Positions 1 to 6,165 of a stretch of 7,710 bases of DNA are shown here, piece after piece. A model generated the notes under the pieces. The model had not been told where the DNA came from. It ran no database searches and saw nothing but the letters and a program-made list of their open reading frames with translations. The stretch covers positions 1 to 7,710 of the forward strand of contig CAMEHJ010000044.1 of NCBI GenBank assembly GCA_945917385.1. Direction: 5' to 3'. The DNA is from an uncultured bacterium. Its GTDB lineage: Bacteria > Bacillota_A > Clostridia > Oscillospirales > Oscillospiraceae. A program made the translations under genes and the position numbers. Each line of letters starts with the position of its first letter. The stretch's first letter is position 1.

Positions 1-595
1 TGGACTTGGTGAACCACAGAACGAAGTCGTTCTTGTTGCGCTTGTTGGTGTCCTCCTCAACGCCCTCGCGCACACCGACGGCGAGGTCCTCCTCGTTGAA
101 GTCGTTGAATACATAGTAGCGCTCAAGCTTGGAGGTGTCGAAGTAGACATTGCCGCCCGCAAAATAGGCATAGCCGTTGTCCATAAGACCAGAGATTATC
201 TTGATGTATTCGTCAATGCAGTTGGTGGCAGGCTCAACGACATCGGGGGTCTTGATATTGAGCTTTGCGCAGTCGGAGAAGAAGGCATCGGTATAGAATT
301 TTGCGATCTCCATGACGGTCTTGTGCTCGCGCTTTGCGCCCTTGAGCATCTTATCCTCGCCCTCGTCCGCGTCGGAGGTGAGGTGGCCGACGTCGGTGAT
401 GTTCATAACGCGCTTCACGTTGTAGCCGACGTAGCGCAGATACTTTTCAAGAACGTCCTCCATGATGTAGGAGCGCAGATTGCCGATGTGGGCGAAGTGA
501 TAGACGGTGGGGCCGCAGGTGTACATCTTTACGATGTCGGGATGGTTGGGGACAAACTCCTCCTTGGTGCGTGTAGCGGAATTATAAAGTTTCAT
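1..595 (-). CDS. cysS: Cysteinyl-tRNA synthetase, N-terminal 198 residues (cut by window edge)
   Basis: Cytoplasmic class I aminoacyl-tRNA synthetase that attaches cysteine to tRNA-Cys using ATP. The first 198 residues are visible; the frame runs off the left edge without a stop. The N-terminus carries CGPTVY (27-32), whose Cys27 is the expected first zinc ligand for cysteine recognition. HIGN (36-39) follows as the HIGH-type ATP signature, then NITDVGH (65-71) and DADEGEDKM (75-83), typical of many Firmicute CysRS. The visible part ends in NDFVLWF (189-195), a family motif. The KMSKS loop, the remaining zinc ligands and the anticodon-binding region lie outside the window. The ATG at 595-593 is chosen because GGAGG lies 7 nt upstream and the protein begins MKLYNS, as family members do. 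It is the last visible gene of the run, 83 nt after pgsA. Identification is firm. Confidence 0.96.
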   Translation of the reverse strand, partial: MKLYNSATRTKEEFVPNHPDIVKMYTCGPTVYHFAHIGNLRSYIMEDVLEKYLRYVGYNVKRVMNITDVGHLTSDADEGEDKMLKGAKREHKTVMEIAKFYTDAFFSDCAKLNIKTPDVVEPATNCIDEYIKIISGLMDNGYAYFAGGNVYFDTSKLERYYVFNDFNEEDLAVGVREGVEEDTNKRNKNDFVLWFTKS

Positions 596-602
596 ATTAA
601 AT

Positions 603-607
603 CCTCC
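603..607 (-). promoter_or_regulatory. Ribosome binding site of cysS
   Basis: The minus strand reads GGAGG, 7 nt upstream of the cysS ATG (595-593). This fixes the start of a gene whose end is outside the window. The site lies just downstream of the stem-loop at 612-631, close enough that the hairpin could influence ribosome access, which is inference. Confidence 0.8.
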
Positions 608-611
608 ATAT

Positions 612-678
612 TGCCGGGGCTTTGCCCGGCAGCTTTTCGTACGGCGCGGCTTACCGCGCCGCTTCCCGGAAATGAAGC
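612..678 (-). other. Structured pgsA-cysS intergenic region with GC-rich stem-loops
   Basis: The 83-nt gap between the pgsA stop and the cysS start (596-678) holds two clear perfect inverted repeats. One pairs 642-649 with 654-661 (8 bp, four-base loop). The other pairs 612-618 with 625-631 (7 bp, six-base loop). A weaker pairing joins 674-678 with 661-665. The same 674-678 segment can instead pair with 686-690, inside the last pgsA codons. No run of T follows either strong hairpin on either strand, so this is not a classical intrinsic terminator. It could be an mRNA stability or processing element, a weak attenuator, or a copy of a short dispersed palindromic repeat. There is no room for a T-box leader. 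Confidence 0.5.
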
Positions 679-1200
679 TCATTTGGCTTCGGTAAAAACA
701 TCCTTGTTTACGACAAAATACTCAATGCCGGAGTAGACAGTGGTGATAACGATGGCGGCAACGGCAATGATGTTGATGAATGTGACGGACGGCAGCAGCA
801 TCATCGCGCCGAGAGCGATCATCGTCGCGGCGGTCTTTATCTTGCCCGACCATGCCGCCGCAATGACACGGTTCTGCTCGACCGCGATGAGACGTAAGCC
901 CGACACCGCAAATTCCCTGAACAGTACGATGGCGACAGCCCAGCCCGGCATCTGCCCGGACTCGATGAAAAAGCACATTGCCGACAGCACAAGCATCTTA
1001 TCCGCAAGCGGGTCCATGAACTTGCCGAAATTGGATATCTGATTGTATTTCCTCGCAATGTAGCCGTCCGCCATGTCCGAGAGACAGGCAATTATGTAAA
1101 CCAAAAAGGCGGCCAACATAAAGCCCTGATATGCCAGAAGCATGAAAACCGGAATCAGAACGATACGGCAGAGGGTTATTTTATTAGGCAGAGTGTTCAT
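679..1200 (-). CDS. pgsA: CDP-diacylglycerol-glycerol-3-phosphate 3-phosphatidyltransferase (phosphatidylglycerophosphate synthase)
   Basis: Integral membrane enzyme that joins CDP-diacylglycerol and sn-glycerol-3-phosphate to give phosphatidylglycerophosphate, the committed step to phosphatidylglycerol and cardiolipin. The 173-residue product has the complete CDP-alcohol phosphotransferase signature at 42-67, D-x2-DG-x2-AR-x8-G-x3-D-x3-D: Asp42, Asp45, Gly46, Ala49, Arg50, Gly59, Asp63 and Asp67. The aspartates bind the metal and CDP. Hydrophobic segments lie near 11-40, 69-95, 123-137 and 141-160. The N-terminus MNTLPNKIT-RI matches the usual PgsA start. The frame is open to an ATG at 1242, but that would overlap rimO by 41 nt and add an unrelated charged stretch; GGAGG 6 nt upstream supports 1200. 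The start lies one base after the rimO stop (TGAAATG arrangement), which suggests translational coupling. A different CDP-alcohol transferase such as cardiolipin synthase is unlikely at this length and in this context. Confidence 0.94.
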   Translation of the reverse strand: MNTLPNKITLCRIVLIPVFMLLAYQGFMLAAFLVYIIACLSDMADGYIARKYNQISNFGKFMDPLADKMLVLSAMCFFIESGQMPGWAVAIVLFREFAVSGLRLIAVEQNRVIAAAWSGKIKTAATMIALGAMMLLPSVTFINIIAVAAIVITTVYSGIEYFVVNKDVFTEAK

Positions 1201-1201
1201 T

Positions 1202-2527
1202 TCATTCCTCCGTGACCTGCTCGCCATAGAGCAGTCCGTCATCGGTTTCAGTTATGGTAACCGAAACCATCTCGCCCTCGCGTGTGTCACCCGTGAAAAT
1301 GACCTGCCCGTCGATATCGGGAGAGTCGGCGTAACATCGGCCGAAGAAGCTTTCCGCTTCCTCGTCATAGCCCTCGCAGAGAACCTTTATCGTTTTGCCG
1401 ACGAAGGATTTGCAGAAGCTTTCCATGATGGGCGCTTGCAGCTCCATGATAAGGTCGGCGCGGCGCTGCGCAATTTCGGCGTCGGGGTAGTCCATCTTCG
1501 CAGCAGGGGTGCCCTCCTCAGGGGAGAACGGGAACACGCCTACGCGCTCAAGCCGGGCTTCGCGCAGAAACTCGCAAAGCTCCTCAAACTCGCGCTCGCC
1601 CTCGCCGGGGAGACCCGCAATCAGGCTTGTCCTGAGGACGAGACCGGGGATACGCTCGCGAAGCTTTCTGAACAGTACGCGGATATCGTCGCCGGTGCCG
1701 CGGCGGTTCATTTTCCTGAGAATGTCATTATTGATATGCTGGATGGGGATATCCAGATATTTTACTATTTTCGGATTGTCGGCGATCTCGTTGATAAGCT
1801 CGTCGTCGAACTGGTCAACATAGAGGTAGTGAAGTCTTATCCACTCGATACCGTCTATTTCGGAAAGCGCCCGGCAGAGCTTTGCAAGACGGCGCTCACC
1901 GTAGTTATCGGTGCCGTAGCGCGTAATGTCCTGCGCGATGACGATAAGCTCCTTCACGCCGTGCGCGGCGAGGTCGCGCGCCTCCTCAACGATGTCCTCC
2001 ATCGCCCTTGAGCGGTAGCGCCCGCGGATATAGGGGATGGCGCAGAAGGCGCAGAAGTTGTTGCAGCCCTCCGCGATCTTGAGGTAAGCCCAGCCCGGAC
2101 CGGTGGTGACCACGCGGGGAGTTTCGTCGATGGGAGCGTTGCAGTCACCGAAAAATCTGGTACATCGCCCCGCAGTCACGGCATCCGCCGCCGCGGCAAT
2201 GTCGCCGAAGCTGCCGACGCCCAGTACCGCGTCGATCTCCGGAAGCTCGTCAAGAATGGTGTCCTTGTAGCGCTCTGACAGACAGCCCGTGACGATGATG
2301 CCGCCGAGACGACCCTGCTGCTTGAGCGACGCCATTTCGAGAATGTTGTCGATAGCCTCGCTCTTCGCAGCGTCGATAAAGCCGCAGGTGTTTATTATCA
2401 CAAGGTCTGCGCCGTCAGGCTCGGCAACAAGGGTGTAGCCGGCCTCGCTCATCAGATACAGCATCTGCTCGCTGTTGACGAGATTTTTCGCGCAGCCGAG
2501 AGAAATCAATGCAAATGTTTTTTCCAT
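1202..2527 (-). CDS. rimO: Ribosomal protein uS12 (S12) methylthiotransferase RimO, radical SAM
   Basis: Cytoplasmic iron-sulfur enzyme that adds a methylthio group to the beta-carbon of a conserved aspartate in ribosomal protein uS12. It uses S-adenosylmethionine and two [4Fe-4S] clusters. The product has 441 residues, the same as E. coli RimO. The N-terminal UPF0004 domain carries the auxiliary-cluster cysteines Cys12, Cys48 and Cys82. The radical SAM motif CxxxCxxC is Cys155, Cys159, Cys162. IPYIRGRYRSR (164-174) separates RimO from MiaB, which usually has a TRG-ERS form. PIQHI (261-265) and LIAGLPGE (302-309) follow, then a C-terminal TRAM domain (about 376-441). Val237 replaces the usual proline of the Y-x-YP motif, a minor oddity. 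The chosen ATG at 2527 gives the standard MEKTFALISLGCAKN start, 4 nt after the recX stop. A longer in-frame ATG at 2563 would overlap recX. The ribosome site (GAGGT, 2539-2543) is weak and distant (11 nt), consistent with coupling to recX. Confidence 0.96.
   Translation of the reverse strand: MEKTFALISLGCAKNLVNSEQMLYLMSEAGYTLVAEPDGADLVIINTCGFIDAAKSEAIDNILEMASLKQQGRLGGIIVTGCLSERYKDTILDELPEIDAVLGVGSFGDIAAAADAVTAGRCTRFFGDCNAPIDETPRVVTTGPGWAYLKIAEGCNNFCAFCAIPYIRGRYRSRAMEDIVEEARDLAAHGVKELIVIAQDITRYGTDNYGERRLAKLCRALSEIDGIEWIRLHYLYVDQFDDELINEIADNPKIVKYLDIPIQHINNDILRKMNRRGTGDDIRVLFRKLRERIPGLVLRTSLIAGLPGEGEREFEELCEFLREARLERVGVFPFSPEEGTPAAKMDYPDAEIAQRRADLIMELQAPIMESFCKSFVGKTIKVLCEGYDEEAESFFGRCYADSPDIDGQVIFTGDTREGEMVSVTITETDDGLLYGEQVTEE
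1207..1211 (-). promoter_or_regulatory. Ribosome binding site of pgsA, inside the rimO 3' end
   Basis: GGAGG on the minus strand lies 6 nt before the pgsA ATG at 1200-1198 and forms part of the last rimO codons. It decides the pgsA start against the longer in-frame ATG at 1242. It also means ribosomes ending rimO cover the pgsA initiation region, as in coupled translation. Confidence 0.8.
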
Positions 2528-2531
2528 AGTG

Positions 2532-3143
2532 TCAATATACCTCAGTGTCCGCCTCAAACTCACCCAGAGCGATGCGGATGTCGTCCCACGAGTAGCCGCG
2601 CCTGTACAGCGCCTGCGAGACTTTTCTCACGGCGTCCCTGTCGGAGGGGTCTTTCAGGCGGGCGGATATGAATTTTCGCAGCTTATCACTGCTGTCGGGC
2701 GCCGAGCACAGAGCCTCGTCCCACAGCTCGCGGTCTATGCCGCGGCGTGAAAGCTCCGCCCTGATGCGCCCCTCGCCGTAACCCTTGCCGGCATAGTGGC
2801 GCGCCACGGCAAGGGAGTATTCTTCATCGTTCAAAAATGCGTTTTTGGAAAGCCACCGCACGCAGTAGTCTGCCGTGTCCTCGTCAAAGCCCTTTTGGAG
2901 AAGCTTGTCGCGAAGCTCTTTTTCGGACATACGGCGGCGGGAAACTATCTCAAGTGCACGCTCTCTTGCGAGAGAGCGCAAGGAGAGAGACTTGAACTCC
3001 TCTGTCTGCTTATCGTCAAGCTCGCGTCCGGAATAAAGTCGCAGCTCCGTCACCGCGCCGAGCGTGCTTTTAATTTCCGAGCCATCCTCAAAGCAGACTG
3101 TCAGCCTGCCGGGTGAGGTCTGACGAATGGCTGTGACGGTCAT
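2532..3143 (-). CDS. recX: Regulatory protein RecX
   Basis: Small helical protein that binds RecA filaments and modulates, usually limits, their assembly and ATPase activity. The 203-residue product has a beta-rich N-terminal part (1-50) and then tandem three-helix RecX repeats. The first (about 58-100) holds ALEIVSRRRMSEKELRDKL and KGF. The second (about 101-145) holds FLNDEEYSLAVARHYA (103-118), GYGEGRIRAEL and RGID. The third (about 153-195) holds KLRKFISARL and RRGYSWDDIRIAL. The (R/K)x(M/Y)S-x-E-L and F-x-D-(D/E)-x-(Y/F) patterns are hallmarks of the family. It starts 6 nt after the recA stop with GAGGA inside the recA end (3154-3158). A RecA modulator co-transcribed directly after recA is the classical arrangement. 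The length falls within the family range (about 150-270). Confidence 0.93.
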   Translation of the reverse strand: MTVTAIRQTSPGRLTVCFEDGSEIKSTLGAVTELRLYSGRELDDKQTEEFKSLSLRSLARERALEIVSRRRMSEKELRDKLLQKGFDEDTADYCVRWLSKNAFLNDEEYSLAVARHYAGKGYGEGRIRAELSRRGIDRELWDEALCSAPDSSDKLRKFISARLKDPSDRDAVRKVSQALYRRGYSWDDIRIALGEFEADTEVY

Positions 3144-3149
3144 TCAGTC

Positions 3150-4265
3150 TCAGTCCTCGTCAAAGTCGGAGGCGCTGACGTCCACAGCCTCCGGCGCGAC
3201 GCGGCCGGAGACCTCGGCTGCCTTGCGCGCCTGCGGGCTTAACAGCTTGTGGGAATTTGCGCGTATCTCATTTTCGACCGCTTCGCAGGCTTCGGGGTTT
3301 TTGAGCAGGTATTCCTTGATGGCGTCCCGACCCTGGAAACGCTGACCGTTGCAGGTGAACCACGCGCCGGCCTTGGCTATTATCTCAAGCTTTACGCCGA
3401 GGTCAACTATCTCGCCGACCTTGGAGATGCCCTCGCCGTACATGATGTCGAACTCCGCCTCACGGAAGGGGGGCGCGACCTTGTTCTTTACGACCTTTGC
3501 ACGGGTGCGGTTGCCGACCATCTCACCGCCGACCTTGAGCGTCTCTATGCGGCGAACGTCGATGCGCACGGAGGCATAGTATTTGAGCGCGAGACCGCCA
3601 GGGGTGGTTTCGGGGTTGCCGTACATCACGCCGATCTTCTGGCGGAGCTGATTTATAAAGATAACGGTGCAGTTATTCTTGGAGATCGCGCCGGCGAGTC
3701 TGCGCATGGCCTGGGACATCAGTCTTGCCAGTGCGCCGACAACGGTGTCACCGACCTCACCCTCAAGCTCGACCCTGGGGATGAGCGCGGCAACGGAGTC
3801 GATAACGAGCACATCAATGGCGCCGGAGCGGACAAGGGATTCCGCAATGTCGAGCGCCTGCTCGCCGGTGTCGGGCTGGGAGATAAGCAGAGAGTCGATA
3901 TCCACGCCGAGAGCGCGGGCGTAGGCCGGCTCAAGCGCGTGTTCAACGTCGATATACGCGGCATCTCCTCCGCACTTCTGCGCGGACGCCACAACGTGCA
4001 GCGCGAGGGTCGTTTTACCGGAGGCCTCGGGTCCGTAGATCTCGATGATGCGGCCTCTCGGAACGCCGCCTATGCCGAGGGCGAGGTCGAGCGAGAGAGA
4101 GCCGGTGCTTAGTGCCTCAACATTGACGGAAATATCGTCGCCAAGGCGCATGATGGTGCCCTTGCCGTAGTCCTTTTCGATTTTGGCGATGGCGGTTTCA
4201 AGCGCTTTTTTCTTGTCGCTTCCGGAGGGGGCGACAACAGCGGGAACTTTCTTTTTCTCAGCCAT
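3150..4265 (-). CDS. recA: Recombinase RecA
   Basis: ATP-dependent DNA strand-exchange protein that forms filaments on single-stranded DNA, drives homologous recombination and acts as co-protease for LexA-type repressors. The 371-residue product shows Walker A GPEASGKT (78-85), the catalytic glutamate in [10 protein letters not shown] (Glu108), Walker B VLVIDS (152-157), and loop L2 [19 protein letters not shown] (203-221) with Gln206. [18 protein letters not shown] (250-267), a Firmicute-type segment, follows, as do the C-terminal domain and an acidic tail DFDED. Loop L1 (about 168-181) is unusual: [10 protein letters not shown] replaces the common GDSHxGLxAR, so the conserved His is Val175. 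HALEP replaces HALDP. The start at 4265 has AAAGGAA (4275-4281) upstream and a typical MAEKKK- start; the N-terminal tail is a little long (about 17 residues before DKKKALE). It lies 36 nt after prmC, with no clear LexA box in the gap. Identity is certain. Confidence 0.99.
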   Translation of the reverse strand: MAEKKKVPAVVAPSGSDKKKALETAIAKIEKDYGKGTIMRLGDDISVNVEALSTGSLSLDLALGIGGVPRGRIIEIYGPEASGKTTLALHVVASAQKCGGDAAYIDVEHALEPAYARALGVDIDSLLISQPDTGEQALDIAESLVRSGAIDVLVIDSVAALIPRVELEGEVGDTVVGALARLMSQAMRRLAGAISKNNCTVIFINQLRQKIGVMYGNPETTPGGLALKYYASVRIDVRRIETLKVGGEMVGNRTRAKVVKNKVAPPFREAEFDIMYGEGISKVGEIVDLGVKLEIIAKAGAWFTCNGQRFQGRDAIKEYLLKNPEACEAVENEIRANSHKLLSPQARKAAEVSGRVAPEAVDVSASDFDED

Positions 4266-4301
4266 TACAGTACATTCCTTTCAAACAGTCTGTCCAAAGC
4301 C

Positions 4302-5162
4302 TTATTTGCTCATCTTGCCGATCACAACGCGGTCAACCCCGAGCGTGTCCTTCATCGTCCTGACGGAGGCAAAGCCCGCGCTCAAAAGCATCTCACACAC
4401 GTCGCTTGCCTGCCCCTCGCCGACCTCGAACACGAGACAGCCGTCGGGACGCAGCAGGGATTTCCAATATTTAATGATTGCCTTGTAGAATTTAAGCCCG
4501 TCCTCGCCGCCGTCAAGCGCCCACACCGGCTCGTAATCTCTCACGGAGCGGTCAAGCGTCTGAATCTCGGCAGAGGGAATATAGGGAGGATTGGAGACTA
4601 TTACGTCAAAGCTCCCAAGACCGAGCGGGGGAGAGACGGTAGCGTCCGCCTGCAGGGAGATTACGCGGCTTGCAAGGCGGCAGCGTGCAAAGTTCTGGCG
4701 TGCGACCTCAAGCGCCGTCGCGCTCAGGTCGATGGCGACAAGCTTTGTCGCCGGAAGCTCGTGCCCGATGGCGCAGGTGATGCAGCCGCTGCCGCAGCAG
4801 AGGTCGAGCACGCGCGCGTCCATCTTGTAGCCGGTGAGAATTTCCTTGACGGCGTCCACGATGACCTCCGTGTCCATGCGCGGTATCAGCACGTCCGGGG
4901 TGACTTTCATGGTAAGCCCGTAAAACTCCCAAGAACCGGTTATGTATGCCACCGGCTCACCGCGCAGGCGGCGCGCCGTATAGTCAAGCACGGTGTTTTC
5001 CACCTGAGAGGTGGTGTACAGATTGATGTCCCTCAGAAGCTGCGCCGTGGTTTTCCCGGCGGCGCCGGCGACAAGCTCTCTCGCTTCAAGCGCGTATGCC
5101 TCTATCCCGCTCTGGCGCAGGAGATTTCTGGTAGACAGGTACAGGTCGTTGTATGTTTTCAT
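4302..5162 (-). CDS. prmC: Peptide chain release factor N5-glutamine methyltransferase
   Basis: SAM-dependent cytoplasmic methyltransferase that modifies the glutamine of the GGQ motif in release factors RF1 and RF2, which aids peptide release at stop codons. The 286-residue product has a helical N-terminal recognition domain (about 1-80) ending in GEPVAYITGSWEFYG (68-82). LIPRMDTEVIVD (92-103) follows; most family members have IPRPET or IPRPDT. The SAM motif is VLDLCCGSGCI (118-128). NPPY (191-194), the catalytic motif that positions the glutamine amide, is followed by IP. ALDGGEDGLKFY (215-226) is also characteristic. NPPY together with the N-terminal motifs separates it from other N-methyltransferases. 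The start at 5162 has GAGGA (5169-5173) 6 nt upstream, 23 nt after the DUF1385 stop. In many relatives the target gene prfA follows directly; here recA follows, so prfA must lie elsewhere. Confidence 0.96.
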   Translation of the reverse strand: MKTYNDLYLSTRNLLRQSGIEAYALEARELVAGAAGKTTAQLLRDINLYTTSQVENTVLDYTARRLRGEPVAYITGSWEFYGLTMKVTPDVLIPRMDTEVIVDAVKEILTGYKMDARVLDLCCGSGCITCAIGHELPATKLVAIDLSATALEVARQNFARCRLASRVISLQADATVSPPLGLGSFDVIVSNPPYIPSAEIQTLDRSVRDYEPVWALDGGEDGLKFYKAIIKYWKSLLRPDGCLVFEVGEGQASDVCEMLLSAGFASVRTMKDTLGVDRVVIGKMSK

Positions 5163-5185
5163 TAAATGTCCTCAAAAAGAATATC

Positions 5186-6139
5186 TTATTCGCCCCAGAG
5201 GTCGCTTCCCTTTTCTTCGGGAATGACAAGCTCCATAGCGCGGATGGCACATTCTATCATATCGTCGTCCGGCTCGAAGGTCGTGATATGCTGAAGCCAC
5301 TTGCCGGGGGCGGAGAGAATGGCCGAAAGAATATTGTCGTGCTTGCCGCACCAGCGGTTTATCTCATAGCTGATACCCACGACGAGCGGCAGAAGCAGCA
5401 GATGGCAGCCCATGCGCGCGAAGGTGTTGTCAACGCGGACAACGGAGTTTACAAGAATACTGACCGCGACGACGACCAGCAGAAAGCTTGTCCCGCAGCG
5501 GGGATGAAAGCGCGACTCCTGCCTGACGTTTTCAACGGTGAGCTCTTTCCCGTGCTCGTAGCAGAAGATGGTCTTATGCTCCGCCCCGTGGTATGAGAAA
5601 ACACGCTTCATATCGCTCATACACGAGCACAGGCGCATATACAAAAGCAGAATACACACCCTCACAACACCCTCGGAGAGGTTGCGGACGATATAATTGC
5701 CTGTGAGCGGCCTAATAAGACCGACTATCGACGCGGGCAGGAAGATGAACAGGAAAAGCGACAGTGCGATACCCAGAACCACCGCGACGCCGATGATAAG
5801 CTTTTTCGCCTGCTCCTCCGGAAAATGCTTCTCTATCCAGAGGTCAAGCTTATCCTTTTCGCCCTCATCCTCGATGGGGACGAGGTCGGCCGAGTATGTA
5901 AGCGCCTGCATCCCGTGTATCATCGAGCTTAAAAAGATAACGCAGCCGCGAATCAGCGGCCAGCCGAGAATCGGGTACTTATCCTTTGCGGATTTAAGCT
6001 CCTCCACCTTTTCGACAAGGCCGTCCTTTGTCCGGCAGACGATGGCCTCCTTCTTCGGGCCGCGCATGAGGATGCCCTCAATAAGTGCCTGCCCGCCAAT
6101 GGAGGTGCGGAAAGAGCAGGAAGAATTATTTTCTGACAT
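5186..6139 (-). CDS. DUF1385 family multi-pass membrane protein (YqhQ-like), function unknown
   Basis: Conserved membrane protein of 317 residues whose biochemical role is not established. It shows the DUF1385 landmarks. These are SIGGQALIEGILMRGP (13-28), FSYHGAEHKTIFCYEHG (181-197), FHPRCGTSFLL (211-221) and the C-terminal TTFEPDDDMIECAIRAM (286-302). Hydrophobic segments lie near 57-81, 113-140, 155-171, 217-235 and 244-260. Conserved histidines and a cysteine (His184, His188, His212, Cys215) near membrane boundaries could bind a metal, which is inference. The frame is open to an ATG at 6211, but the chosen start at 6139 has a near-perfect AAAGGAG ribosome site, avoids overlapping the histidine kinase and gives the usual position of the GGQA motif. 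Linkage of this family to prmC is recurrent in Firmicutes (established knowledge, recalled and not checked here). Confidence 0.9.
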   Translation of the reverse strand: MSENNSSCSFRTSIGGQALIEGILMRGPKKEAIVCRTKDGLVEKVEELKSAKDKYPILGWPLIRGCVIFLSSMIHGMQALTYSADLVPIEDEGEKDKLDLWIEKHFPEEQAKKLIIGVAVVLGIALSLFLFIFLPASIVGLIRPLTGNYIVRNLSEGVVRVCILLLYMRLCSCMSDMKRVFSYHGAEHKTIFCYEHGKELTVENVRQESRFHPRCGTSFLLVVVAVSILVNSVVRVDNTFARMGCHLLLLPLVVGISYEINRWCGKHDNILSAILSAPGKWLQHITTFEPDDDMIECAIRAMELVIPEEKGSDLWGE

Positions 6140-6144
6140 GAATG

Positions 6145-6151
6145 CTCCTTT
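6145..6151 (-). promoter_or_regulatory. Strong ribosome binding site of the DUF1385 gene
   Basis: AAAGGAG on the minus strand lies 5 nt before the ATG at 6139-6137. It decides this start over the longer in-frame ATG at 6211, which would lie inside the histidine kinase gene. Confidence 0.82.
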
Positions 6152-6165
6152 GAGGTAAATGAAAC

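Noticed and set aside
612..661. Intrinsic terminator between pgsA and cysS.
   Set aside because: The stems are strong, but no T-run follows either hairpin on either strand, so I list it as structure of unknown role.
596..678. T-box leader for cysS.
   Set aside because: The 83-nt gap is too short, and no T-box antiterminator sequence or specifier stem was seen.
1142..2011. Long open frame on the plus strand (289 codons) opposite rimO and the pgsA start.
   Set aside because: It lies antisense to a fully supported rimO and shows no recognisable domain or ribosome site. Long antisense frames are expected where third codon positions are GC-rich.
2528..2563. Longer N-terminus for rimO starting at 2563.
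   Set aside because: It would overlap the recX 3' end and add twelve residues not typical of RimO; the ATG at 2527 gives the standard N-terminus and family length.
3249..4112. Long open frame on the plus strand (287 codons) opposite recA.
   Set aside because: It is an exact shadow of recA with no family-like motifs; a by-product of recA codon use.
4310..4336. Possible recA promoter with TTGACC (4331-4336) near the prmC end.
   Set aside because: No acceptable -10 element lies 16-18 nt downstream; the nearest AT-rich stretch is too far away and matches poorly.
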